Source: Enterobacter sp. 10-1
Lineage (GTDB): Bacteria > Pseudomonadota > Gammaproteobacteria > Enterobacterales > Enterobacteriaceae
Length of the DNA stretch: 64,000 bases
Direction of reading: 5' to 3'
NCBI GenBank assembly: GCA_002270295.1
Contig: NISF01000006.1
Location: 1-64,000 of the forward strand
The stretch's first letter is position 1. Every line of letters starts with the position of its first letter. The translations under genes were made by a program, and so were the position numbers. The notes under the pieces were generated by a model. It made no database searches and was not told the origin of the DNA. It saw only the letters and a list, made by a program, of their open reading frames with translations. This document shows, piece by piece, positions 1 to 7,305 of the stretch.

Positions 1-944
1 AGGCTGGTCAGCGAGCGCACGGTTTCCACGCCCTGATAGAACTGGGTGACGCCCATGCCCCACAGGATGGCGGCGGATTTGGCGCCGGCGTACATCCGGG
101 CGCAGGCGCGGATCTCCCGGGCGCTGATGCCGGTTATCTCTTCCACCGACTCCGGCGTATAGCCTTCAACGATTTTACGGTACTCCTCGAAGCCCTCGGT
201 ACGGCTGGCGACGAAGGATTTATCGTAGAGATCCTCTTCGATAATGACGTGTCCGATGGCGTTGAGCAGCGCGATGTTGGAGCCGTTTTTCAAGGCAATA
301 TGCATATCGGCAATGCGCGCGGTTTCAATTTTGCGCGGATCGCAGACGATAATCTTCGCCCCGTTGCGTTTGGCGTTAATCACGTGATTCGCCACGATGG
401 GGTGTGAGTCGGCCGGGTTATAGCCGAAGATAAAGACGAGATCGGTGTTATCAATCTCGGTGATGGCATTGCTCATAGCGCCGTTACCGACCGACTGGTG
501 CAGACCTGCAACCGAAGGGCCGTGTCAGACGCGAGCGCAGCAGTCGACGTTATTGGTACCAATAACGGCGCGGGCGAATTTTTGCATCACATAGTTGGTT
601 TCATTCACGGTTCCGCGGGAGGAGCCGGTGGTCTGGATGGCATCCGGGCCGTACTTCTCTTTAATCGCGCTGAGGCGGGTGGCGACGTAGTCGAGGGCCT
701 CGTCCCAGGAGACGGATTCCAGCCTGCCGCCGCGCTGGCGGCGGATCATCGGGGTTTTCAGGCGCGGGGTGAGAATTTGGGTATCGTTAATAAAGTCCCA
801 GCCGTAGTAGCCCTTCAGGCACAGGGTTCCCTGGTTGTTTTTCCCCATCGCCGGCTCGGCGCGGATAATATTCCCCGCTTCAGTCACCAGCCCTATTTTA
901 CAGCCGGCGGCGCAGTACGGGCATACGGTCATCACCATTTTCAT
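1..944 (-). CDS. fdhF: Formate dehydrogenase H, selenocysteine enzyme (partial, runs off left edge)
   Basis: Molybdopterin/Fe-S/selenocysteine formate dehydrogenase of the FdhF type, oxidising formate to CO2 in the cytoplasm. About 314 N-terminal residues are present; the rest lies beyond base 1. Start ATG at 944 has AAGGAG 10 nt upstream. Cysteines at 8, 11, 15 (CPYCAAGC) and 42 are the [4Fe-4S] ligands known in E. coli FdhF. An in-frame TGA at 525-527 is codon 140, exactly the selenocysteine position of the E. coli enzyme (CCARV-U-HGPSVAGLHQSVG), and reading continues in frame to the window edge. It lies downstream of uacT and a small ORF on the same strand with no clear promoter of its own, so it is probably co-transcribed with uacT. 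That context points to urate catabolism as electron consumer rather than only formate-hydrogen lyase (inference). Confidence 0.95.
488..527 (-). promoter_or_regulatory. Selenocysteine UGA codon and SECIS hairpin of fdhF
   Basis: The TGA at 525-527 is followed directly by the bases that form the SelB-binding hairpin in E. coli fdhF; the apical part GGTTGCAGGTCTGCACC is present. This explains why a plain ORF caller stops the gene at residue 139. Decoding requires SelA, SelB, SelC and SelD encoded elsewhere. Confidence 0.9.
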
Positions 945-985
945 TGGGATAAGACTCCTTTAATCATGCGGCAGCGATGTCGCGA

Positions 986-1102
986 TTAAAAAAACAAAAA
1001 AAAACCAAACCGGCTGCTGATAGCGAGATCGATCGCCGCTTGTATAACCGGAAGGCTCAGCAGCAGCAGCAGGGTCGCGGCGAGGGTCAGGCGAAGTAGC
1101 AT
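986..1102 (-). CDS. Putative 38-aa hydrophobic small protein between uacT and fdhF
   Basis: Short ORF not matched to any family I know. ATG at 1102 is preceded by AGGAG with an 8-nt spacer, as good a ribosome site as those of its neighbours. The product begins MLLRLTLAATLLLLLSLP and is almost entirely hydrophobic, so it would be a single-pass membrane peptide or a very short secreted peptide. Its last codons fall in a homopolymeric tract (nine T, G, seven T) ending in TAA, which is prone to slippage and also resembles the U-tract of a terminator, although I see no strong stem before it. It sits 82 nt after uacT and 41 nt before fdhF. Expression is not proven; alternatively this is just leader RNA of fdhF. 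Confidence 0.45.
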   Translation of the reverse strand: MLLRLTLAATLLLLLSLPVIQAAIDLAISSRFGFFLFF

Positions 1103-1184
1103 GGTGGTTTCTCCTGAAAAAGAGGGTGCTTATTCGCAACATGAAGCACGGCAGCGGGGGAGCCCGATGCCGCCCTGGTTAGCG

Positions 1185-2630
1185 CTATTCCTCATGCTGC
1201 TGCTTTTTAACCTTGCGCATTAATAGCCACATGCGCACCGTGCGCGGCGCACGCTGCGCCCCCTGGGCTTCCGGCACCAGACCGGTGTGCTTGTTGTAGC
1301 CGTTGAAAAACAGGTTCAGGGTGACGGCGCTAAACGTGGCCAGCATGATCCCGCTGTGCAGCAGCGGCTGCAGTACCTCGGGGAATTTAGAGAAAAACTG
1401 CGTCGATAGCGTTGGCGTCAGGCCGACGCCAAGGCTGATGGCGACGATATAGAGGTTGTAGCGATTGGTGGAGTAGTTGATGCGCGCGAGAATGCGTATC
1501 CCCGTTGCCAGCACCATGCCGAACATTACCAGCCCCGCACCGCCCAGCACGAACTGCGGAATAGAGGCCACCAGCACCGCCATCTTCGGCACCATGCCAA
1601 ATATAATCAGAATGGCGCCAGATGCGACGCAGACCCAGCGGCTATGGACGCGGGTGACGCTGACCAGGCCAACGTTCTGCGAAAAGGAGGTGTGCGGAAA
1701 GCTATTAAACAGCCCGCCGAATAGGGTACCGATGCCGTCAACGCGCAGGCCGCGAATGATATCCTGCGGCGTCAGCTTGCGGCCGACAATTTCGCCAAGC
1801 GCCAGAAACATCCCCATTGATTCAATGAAAACGATGATCATGACGGCGGTCATCGTGATGATTGATATCGGATCGAAGACGGGCGTACCTAAGGCCAGCG
1901 GAGTGACCACGGCGAACCAGTGGGCGTCATGCAGGCCGTTGAGGTTAACCTCGTTCATCATCATCGACAGGCCGAAGCCGAAAACGATGCCTAACAGTAC
2001 GGCGACGTTAGACATAAAGCCTTTGGCAAAGCGGGTGACCAGCAGAATAAACAGCAGTACGGCAAACGAAATGCCCAGATAGATGGGGCTGCCATACTCC
2101 GGATTACCTTTCCCTCCTGCCGCCCAGTCGATCCCGACCTGCATAATGCTCAGGCCGATGGACGTGATGACGACGCCGGTGACCAGCGGGGGAAAAAGCG
2201 GCATCAGTCGTCCGATCAGCGGCGCCAGCAGGGTGGTAATGATCCCGGCCGCAATCGTCGCGCCGAAAATACCCATCAGTCCGGTATCGGGATGCATGCC
2301 GATGGCCAGCATCGGCGTCACGGCGGCGAAGGTTACCGACATAATGACCGGCAGACGAATGCCCATAAAACGCCCGACGCCGATACACTGCAGCAGGGTT
2401 ACGACGCCGCAGCAAAACAGATCGGAGCTGATCAGCAGCGCGACCGTTTCTTTGCTTAGCCCCAGCCGGTCTCCAATCATTAAAGGGACGGCGACGGCGC
2501 CGGCATACATAACCAGAACGTGTTGCAAACCAAGAACGACCAGCTTCCCCGGGGATAAGACGCGATCCACCTCATCAATTGTGTGGGGGCTACCAGTGAC
2601 CGATGGTGGTTGAGAATCAATGGCGCTCAT
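1185..2630 (-). CDS. uacT: Urate:H+ symporter UacT (NCS2/NAT family)
   Basis: Nucleobase-ascorbate transporter of the inner membrane, very close to E. coli UacT (YgfU), which takes up uric acid. Product is 481 residues when started at MSAIDSQ (2630), which has AAGGAG 9 nt upstream and matches the E. coli start; an upstream extension of 51 codons to 2783 has no support. The NCS2 signature is visible around GLVSVTRVHSRWVCVASG and the substrate-site stretch VFIESMGMFLALGE. It is divergent from ygfT and is followed on the same strand by the small ORF and fdhF. A sigma54-like promoter lies 90 nt upstream. The position between electron-transfer genes for urate catabolism supports urate as the substrate. 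Confidence 0.95.
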   Translation of the reverse strand: MSAIDSQPPSVTGSPHTIDEVDRVLSPGKLVVLGLQHVLVMYAGAVAVPLMIGDRLGLSKETVALLISSDLFCCGVVTLLQCIGVGRFMGIRLPVIMSVTFAAVTPMLAIGMHPDTGLMGIFGATIAAGIITTLLAPLIGRLMPLFPPLVTGVVITSIGLSIMQVGIDWAAGGKGNPEYGSPIYLGISFAVLLFILLVTRFAKGFMSNVAVLLGIVFGFGLSMMMNEVNLNGLHDAHWFAVVTPLALGTPVFDPISIITMTAVMIIVFIESMGMFLALGEIVGRKLTPQDIIRGLRVDGIGTLFGGLFNSFPHTSFSQNVGLVSVTRVHSRWVCVASGAILIIFGMVPKMAVLVASIPQFVLGGAGLVMFGMVLATGIRILARINYSTNRYNLYIVAISLGVGLTPTLSTQFFSKFPEVLQPLLHSGIMLATFSAVTLNLFFNGYNKHTGLVPEAQGAQRAPRTVRMWLLMRKVKKQQHEE

Positions 2631-3042
2631 AATGTATTTCTCCTTAATATCCAACGGCGGGCTCAGGAGCCAACCGGGAGGGGGGTGAATAGAGAGAGTG
2701 CAAAGCTCGCTATTACCTATGCTTAGGCAGTGCCAGTTTTTCTTCCTGCAGGCAAAATAATGTTGAAATGAGTCAACTATCACAGAAAGAGACGATAACG
2801 GCGGCGAGCGGCGGGAGAAAAAACGGCGGAGAGAAAATAGCGTCTCATAATGAGAGGGATATAATCATTCTGACTCACAATATGATTCTGAGGCGCGTCT
2901 GACTGATATTTATTAGCGTTGAAGGGGATATTTTTTTGAGGCTGCTCGCAAAAATAAGTTTGCCCTGATTGAGAATGTAAAAAGCGCCTGATTATTGCAT
3001 CGCGACCCTTTGTCAATTTCAGAATAATAAAAAGGGAAGCCA
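2631..3042. other. Divergent control region uacT / ygfT (412 nt)
   Basis: No gene seen. Besides the sigma54-like element it holds two perfect short inverted repeats: TCTCATAATGAGA at 2843-2855, about 110 nt upstream of the uacT -24 box and thus at a distance typical for an enhancer site, and GTTGA-N6-TCAAC at 2762-2777. I found no convincing FNR site or sigma54 element facing ygfT. The ygfT ribosome site is AAGGGAAG just before 3043. Confidence 0.4.
2720..2735 (-). promoter_or_regulatory. Candidate sigma54 promoter of uacT
   Basis: On the minus strand the bases read TGGCAC-TGCCT-AAGCA. The -24 TGGCAC is perfect and the invariant GC of the -12 box is at the right spacing, though the -12 box is AAGCA rather than TTGCA. 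A start about 12 nt downstream would give a leader near 80 nt before uacT. The sigma54 activator YgeV is encoded in the same island. Confidence 0.5.
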
Positions 3043-4986
3043 ATGAACCGATTTATTGTTGCCGATGCCGCGAGCTGTATTGGCTGCCATGTTTGCGAAG
3101 TGGCCTGTGCTATCGCCCACAGCGAGGATTGCTGGCCGCAGCGGCGTCATGATTTCCTGCCGCGCATTCACCTCGTCTCTGATCGTGACGCCAGCCGCGT
3201 GACCACCTGCCGTCACTGCAACGATGCCCCCTGCGTGACCTCCTGCCCGACTCAGGCGCTCTGTTTCGCCAACGACAGTATCCAGCTGAAGCAGGCGAAG
3301 TGTATTGGCTGTAAAAACTGCGCAATTGCCTGTCCTTTTGGCGCCATCGAGATGGTGGCCGTCGGAGAGGATGCGCCGCAGCTGGCGCAGAAATGCGATC
3401 TTTGTCAGCAGCATCCGTCGGGTCTGCAGGCCTGCGTCGCCAACTGCCCGACGCAGGCGCTGCGGCTGATGGATGAGGCCGGGCTCAGCCGCCTGCGCCG
3501 GGAAAGACAAATTCGCGCCGCCCAGGGGCAACCGGTACAGGTGCGGCGCAGCGACCGTCGCGCGGCATTCCTCAGCAAACCGCCTCGGGTGGGCGCGACG
3601 AAGATCGCCGCCGAGGAGCGCAAAGCGCATTTCGAGGAGATCTATCACCGACTCGGCGCCTGCGATGCCGAATATGAGAGCGATCGCTGTCTCTACTGCG
3701 CGCAGAAAGCGTGGTGCAACTGGACCTGTCCGCTGCATAACGCCATCCCGGATTTTATTCGGTTAGTGAATGAAGGAAAGATTATTGAGGCCGCAGAGCT
3801 GTGCCACCAAAGCAGCTCATTGCCGGAAATCTGCGGCCGGGTCTGCCCGCAGGACCGGCTATGCGAAGGCGCCTGTACCATGAAGGAGCGGGGCGGGGCG
3901 GTGACGATCGGCAACCTTGAGCGCTATATCACCGATAGCGCGCTGGCGATGGGCTGGCGGCCGCAGACCGGGGACGTCAGCCCTCGCGAGGAGCGGGTGG
4001 CGGTGATTGGCGCCGGGCCGGCAGGCCTGGGCTGCGCCGATATCCTGGCGCGCGCGGGGGTGCAGGTCGACGTTTTCGACAGGCATCCGGAAATCGGCGG
4101 CCTGCTCACCTTCGGTATTCCGCCGTTTAAGCTGGATAAGAGCGTGCTGGCGGTGAGAAGAGAGATTTTCAGCGCCATGGGCATTCAGTTCCATCTTAAC
4201 CACGACGTGGGGCGCGACGTGGCGTTCGCCGACCTGCTGGCCGGCTACGATGCGGTATTCCTCGGCGTCGGCACCTATGGCCTGATGGCCGCCGGTCTGG
4301 AGGGGGAAGATGCGTCCGGGGTGATTCAGGCGCTGCCGTTTCTGATCGCCAGCACCCGCGAAGTGATGGGACTCGAGGCGACCGAAGAGTATCCGCTGAC
4401 CGAAATTCAAGGTAAGCACGTTGTGGTCCTCGGCGGCGGCGATACGGCGATGGATTGTCTGCGCACCGCCGTTCGACGCGGCGCGGCGAGCGTGACCTGC
4501 GCCTATCGCCGCGATGAGCCGAGCATGCCGGGTTCGAAAAAAGAGGTGCTGAACGCCAGGGAAGAGGGCGTGGAGTTCCGGTTTAACGTGCAGCCGCAGC
4601 GGATCCTTCGCGGCCGTAAAGGGGCGGTGCGCGCGGTGAGTATGATCCGCACCGAAATGGGCGCACCGGGGCCGGACGGGCGACGTCGCCCGCGGCCGGT
4701 TGCCGGTTCTGAATTTGAGCTTACGGCCGACGTGCTGGTAATGGCGTTTGGCTTCCAGGCGCACGATATGCCCTGGCTGCGCGGTCACGGGGTCCAGCTC
4801 GACCGCTGGGGGCAAATTGGCACGGGCGGAGAGGGCCGGGCCAGCACGCAAACCAGCAATGATAAAGTTTTTGCCGGCGGCGATGCGGTACACGGCGCAG
4901 ATCTGGTGGTGACGGCAATGGCTGCCGGACGCCAGGCTGCGAATGAAATGTTGGCCCTCTTTGCGGATCAAAAGGGGGGGATATGA
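3043..4986 (+). CDS. ygfT: Fe-S/FAD oxidoreductase YgfT (AegA-like)
   Basis: 647-residue cytoplasmic electron-transfer protein of the AegA/YgfT family, implicated in formate-dependent urate breakdown in E. coli. Residues 1-150 form a ferredoxin-like module with four cysteine clusters (CIGCHVCEVAC, CRHCNDAPCVTSC, CIGCKNCAIAC, CDLCQQHPSGLQACVANC). A GltD-like part follows: cysteines in CLYCAQKAWCNWTC near 212-226 and CGRVCPQDRLCEGAC near 263-278, an FAD-binding GAGPAGLG near 324, and an NAD(P)-binding GGGDTAMD near 466. The plan resembles the glutamate synthase small subunit preceded by a four-cluster ferredoxin. It is divergent from uacT and overlaps ygfS by 4 nt (ATGA), the same arrangement as in E. 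coli. It probably relays electrons from formate dehydrogenase H; the direct acceptor is not visible from sequence. Confidence 0.9.
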   Translation: MNRFIVADAASCIGCHVCEVACAIAHSEDCWPQRRHDFLPRIHLVSDRDASRVTTCRHCNDAPCVTSCPTQALCFANDSIQLKQAKCIGCKNCAIACPFGAIEMVAVGEDAPQLAQKCDLCQQHPSGLQACVANCPTQALRLMDEAGLSRLRRERQIRAAQGQPVQVRRSDRRAAFLSKPPRVGATKIAAEERKAHFEEIYHRLGACDAEYESDRCLYCAQKAWCNWTCPLHNAIPDFIRLVNEGKIIEAAELCHQSSSLPEICGRVCPQDRLCEGACTMKERGGAVTIGNLERYITDSALAMGWRPQTGDVSPREERVAVIGAGPAGLGCADILARAGVQVDVFDRHPEIGGLLTFGIPPFKLDKSVLAVRREIFSAMGIQFHLNHDVGRDVAFADLLAGYDAVFLGVGTYGLMAAGLEGEDASGVIQALPFLIASTREVMGLEATEEYPLTEIQGKHVVVLGGGDTAMDCLRTAVRRGAASVTCAYRRDEPSMPGSKKEVLNAREEGVEFRFNVQPQRILRGRKGAVRAVSMIRTEMGAPGPDGRRRPRPVAGSEFELTADVLVMAFGFQAHDMPWLRGHGVQLDRWGQIGTGGEGRASTQTSNDKVFAGGDAVHGADLVVTAMAAGRQAANEMLALFADQKGGI

Positions 4987-5456
4987 CCCGATTTATCCTG
5001 GCCAGCGCGCAGGCCTGTATCGGCTGTCGGACCTGCGAAGTCGCCTGCGCGCTGGAGCATGGCGGCACCGGCGCGGCGTTCCAGCCGCGCCTCAAGGTCC
5101 AACGTCTTGATAACGTCACCGTCCCGATTATGTGCCACCAGTGTGAAAACGCCCCCTGCGTCTCGGCCTGTCCGGTGGCGGCGCTGACCATCGGCGAGGC
5201 GCGGGTTGAGGCGGATGTGTCGCGCTGCATCGGCTGCCAGAGCTGCGCGGTGGTCTGCCCATTTGGGGCCATCACCGTTGAGAGCGCTGCCGCGCATCCG
5301 CCACTGATTATCAAATGCGATCTGTGCGCAGAACGCGAGCGCGGCCCCGCCTGCGTGGAGGTTTGCCCCACGGCGGCACTCAGCATCATGACCCCCGAGC
5401 GGCTGGCGGCGCTGCTAAAACAGCGTAAAGAGGCCGCCGCCGCGTCTGGGATATAG
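4983..5456 (+). CDS. ygfS: Four-cluster ferredoxin-like protein YgfS
   Basis: 157-residue polyferredoxin with cysteine clusters CIGCRTCEVAC (residues 12-22), CHQCENAPCVSAC, CIGCQSCAVVC and CDLCAERERGPACVEVC. The plan is that of HycB/HydN-type electron-transfer subunits and of the N-terminal part of its neighbour YgfT. Translation is coupled to ygfT through the ATGA overlap. Its E. coli counterpart (162 aa) occupies the same place. It is a likely electron shuttle to or from formate dehydrogenase H; partner choice is inference. Confidence 0.88.
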   Translation: MTRFILASAQACIGCRTCEVACALEHGGTGAAFQPRLKVQRLDNVTVPIMCHQCENAPCVSACPVAALTIGEARVEADVSRCIGCQSCAVVCPFGAITVESAAAHPPLIIKCDLCAERERGPACVEVCPTAALSIMTPERLAALLKQRKEAAAASGI

Positions 5457-5788
5457 CGGCTTGCCAAACGATCCCCGCCCCGAAGGGTGAGGAGCAGCTT
5501 TCATGCGGGCCAGCAGGGAGGTATTCCGTTCACCGGACGCTTTGCAGAACATGCGGTGTCGGTGTCGGTGCCAGGTGACCGGGTTAAAGGGAAGATAACC
5601 GTCTTTCCCTTAACAATCCCCGCGGTCCCGCACGGAAATTGGTGCTGCGCACTGCGCTCACCTCCCGGCCTGCAGCCTGCGGTCGGCCCAACTCGACCTG
5701 CTCGCCCGTTCCGGGGCTCGCTCCTGTCTCGATTCGCCTCTTGCCGCCATCCCTGGCGGACAGCCCTTGTCTTCCGGCCTTCGGTTCG

Positions 5789-5830
5789 CCGATTTCAGCG
5801 GGGAGCCAGGGCCCCGCTGCACGCCTTTTC
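5789..5830 (+). repeat. Intergenic palindromic repeat, copy A
   Basis: CAGCGGGG at 5796-5803 pairs with CCCCGCTG at 5812-5819 and is followed by a short T run. The flanks (CCGATTTCAGCGGGG before, GCACGCCTTTTC after) align with copy B at 36431-36472 with only a few differences, so this is a dispersed repeat rather than chance. Confidence 0.55.
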
Positions 5831-5892
5831 GCTACGGGACGCGCGTCGTCGCGGTTGAGTCAGGCAGCAAGCGGTGCACTCGCGGAGCAGGT

Positions 5893-5926
5893 AAAAAAGC
5901 CGGTCAGCTGCTCTGCTGACCGGCTT
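5893..5926 (-). terminator. Rho-independent terminator of ygfK-ssnA
   Basis: On the minus strand a 12-bp stem (AAGCCGGTCAGC paired with GCTGACCGGCTT) is followed by a run of T, 45 nt after the ssnA stop codon. Confidence 0.85.
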
Positions 5927-5970
5927 GAGACCTCGTGGAATAACCCGCTCCGATGCATGCCGGCGCCGCC

Positions 5971-7305
5971 TTAAGGCAGCGCGTCCATCCGCGCCCACAT
6001 TTTCACCGCCGCCTTCCGCGCCTCGGCAAAGAGCGGTTCGTGATCGAAGGTAAACTGTCGGTTCTCGTAAATCATCTCCCCGTTGACCATCACGCTATGG
6101 ACGTGATGACTGCCGAGACCAAAGGCGATATGCCCGGCGATATTTTCGGCCATCAGCGGCGTTGGCGCAGGGTAGTCGCAAATCGTCAGGTCGGCTTTAT
6201 ATCCCGCCTCAAGGCGGCCAAAGCGGGCGTTAAAGTTGCGGCTGAGCAGCTCGTTGCCGTTGCTTAAGGCGCGGGCAAAACCGTCCGGCCACAGCGACCC
6301 GCCGGCGTCACGGTGCTTAAAGAAGGCAAACTTGAGCTCTTCGAACATATCAGATCCCAGGCCGTCGGTGCCCAGCGCCAGGTTGCGGAAGTCGACCAGC
6401 CGCTGGTTATAGCCGACGTGGTTGTTCATATTGGAGCGCGCGTTATGCACCAGGAACCCATCCTGAGAATTGAGGATCTCAATATCTTGATCGGAGAGAT
6501 ACAGGCCGTGGGCAACCAGCGTCCTGCGGTCAATCAGGTTAAACTCCGCCAGCCTGACCAGCAGGTCTTTTGCGTAGCGATGATGGCTGTGGCTGACGTC
6601 GTAGCGGTCCTCCGCCGCATGGATATGCAGGCCGCGGCCGGTGGCGCTCAGCGCCTCGCTGAGCATCGCCAGCCCCTCATCCGGCACCGTAAAGGGCGCG
6701 TGGGCGCCAATATGCGCTTCAACCAGGTAGGGTTCGCGACCCTGTTTTCGCGCCAGGTCGATTTCGCGGGCAAAGCGAATGTTCTCCTCGACGCCGGCCC
6801 GCAGTTCTTTAATCCCGCCGTTGCGATCGGTGGTTTCAAAACAGGTCATTCCCCGCAGGCCGATCCGCAGGAAGGCGTTGCGCAGCTGGCTGAGCGATCC
6901 GGCGATATAGTTGGGCGAAGCATGGTGGTCAATCACCGCGGTACAGCCGCTGCGCACGGCTTCCATAGCGCAAATCAGCCCGCTGTAATAGAGGGATTCT
7001 TCATCCAGCGCGCGGTCGAGCCGCCACCACATATTTTTCAGCGTCGAGATAAAGTCAGGGCTGGGCGCAATATTGGCCTGAATCCCTCGCGACAGGCCGG
7101 AATAGAAGTGGTTATGCGAACACACTATCCCCGGCATCACCAGACGACCGTGCATCTCTTTGACCGTGGCCTGCGGATAGCGCTGAGCGAGACCCGGGGC
7201 AATAGCGAGAATTTCGCCGTTTTCGATCGCAATATCGACGCTTTCCGTGACCTTCGCCGGATAGAGCTGCGCGGCGGTGGCATTTTTCAGAATTAAGATA
7301 CTCAT
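5971..7305 (-). CDS. ssnA: Putative aminohydrolase SsnA
   Basis: 444-residue amidohydrolase-superfamily enzyme, full length against E. coli SsnA (442 aa). Metal-site motifs are visible: CSHNHFYSG (HxH, residues 61-69), HIHAAED, VAHGLYLS and LGTDGLGSD. It is related to cytosine/guanine deaminases and chlorohydrolases, so hydrolytic deamination of a purine-derived intermediate is likely; the exact substrate is not evident. The start ATG at 7305 overlaps the ygfK stop by 4 nt (ATGA), so the two are translated together. It is part of the conserved anaerobic urate gene set. Confidence 0.92.
   Translation of the reverse strand: MSILILKNATAAQLYPAKVTESVDIAIENGEILAIAPGLAQRYPQATVKEMHGRLVMPGIVCSHNHFYSGLSRGIQANIAPSPDFISTLKNMWWRLDRALDEESLYYSGLICAMEAVRSGCTAVIDHHASPNYIAGSLSQLRNAFLRIGLRGMTCFETTDRNGGIKELRAGVEENIRFAREIDLARKQGREPYLVEAHIGAHAPFTVPDEGLAMLSEALSATGRGLHIHAAEDRYDVSHSHHRYAKDLLVRLAEFNLIDRRTLVAHGLYLSDQDIEILNSQDGFLVHNARSNMNNHVGYNQRLVDFRNLALGTDGLGSDMFEELKFAFFKHRDAGGSLWPDGFARALSNGNELLSRNFNARFGRLEAGYKADLTICDYPAPTPLMAENIAGHIAFGLGSHHVHSVMVNGEMIYENRQFTFDHEPLFAEARKAAVKMWARMDALP

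Larger units (their letters stand above)
5457..5970. other. Convergent intergenic region ygfS / ssnA (514 nt)
   Basis: No credible gene; the open frames here have random-looking proline/arginine-rich products and no ribosome sites. A weak hairpin (GGGAAGA ... TCTTTCCC, 5590-5610) may end the ygfS message. At 5789-5830 lies one copy of a palindromic element that recurs after ribC. The ssnA terminator is at 5893-5926. Confidence 0.5.

Noticed and set aside
525..944. fdhF seemed truncated by a stop codon after residue 139
   Set aside because: The TGA is at the conserved selenocysteine position, followed by a SECIS-like hairpin and an uninterrupted FdhF frame; it is decoded, not a pseudogene.
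3859..4971. 370-codon open frame antisense to ygfT, and similar long antisense frames over ygfK, hyuA, ygeX, the fepA-like gene and the ABC operon
   Set aside because: They mirror the codon bias of high-GC genes on the other strand, have no ribosome sites and give low-complexity Arg/His/Ala-rich products.
5487..5858. 123-codon ORF in the ygfS-ssnA gap
   Set aside because: No ribosome site, composition of random GC-rich DNA; the region is better read as non-coding with a palindromic repeat.
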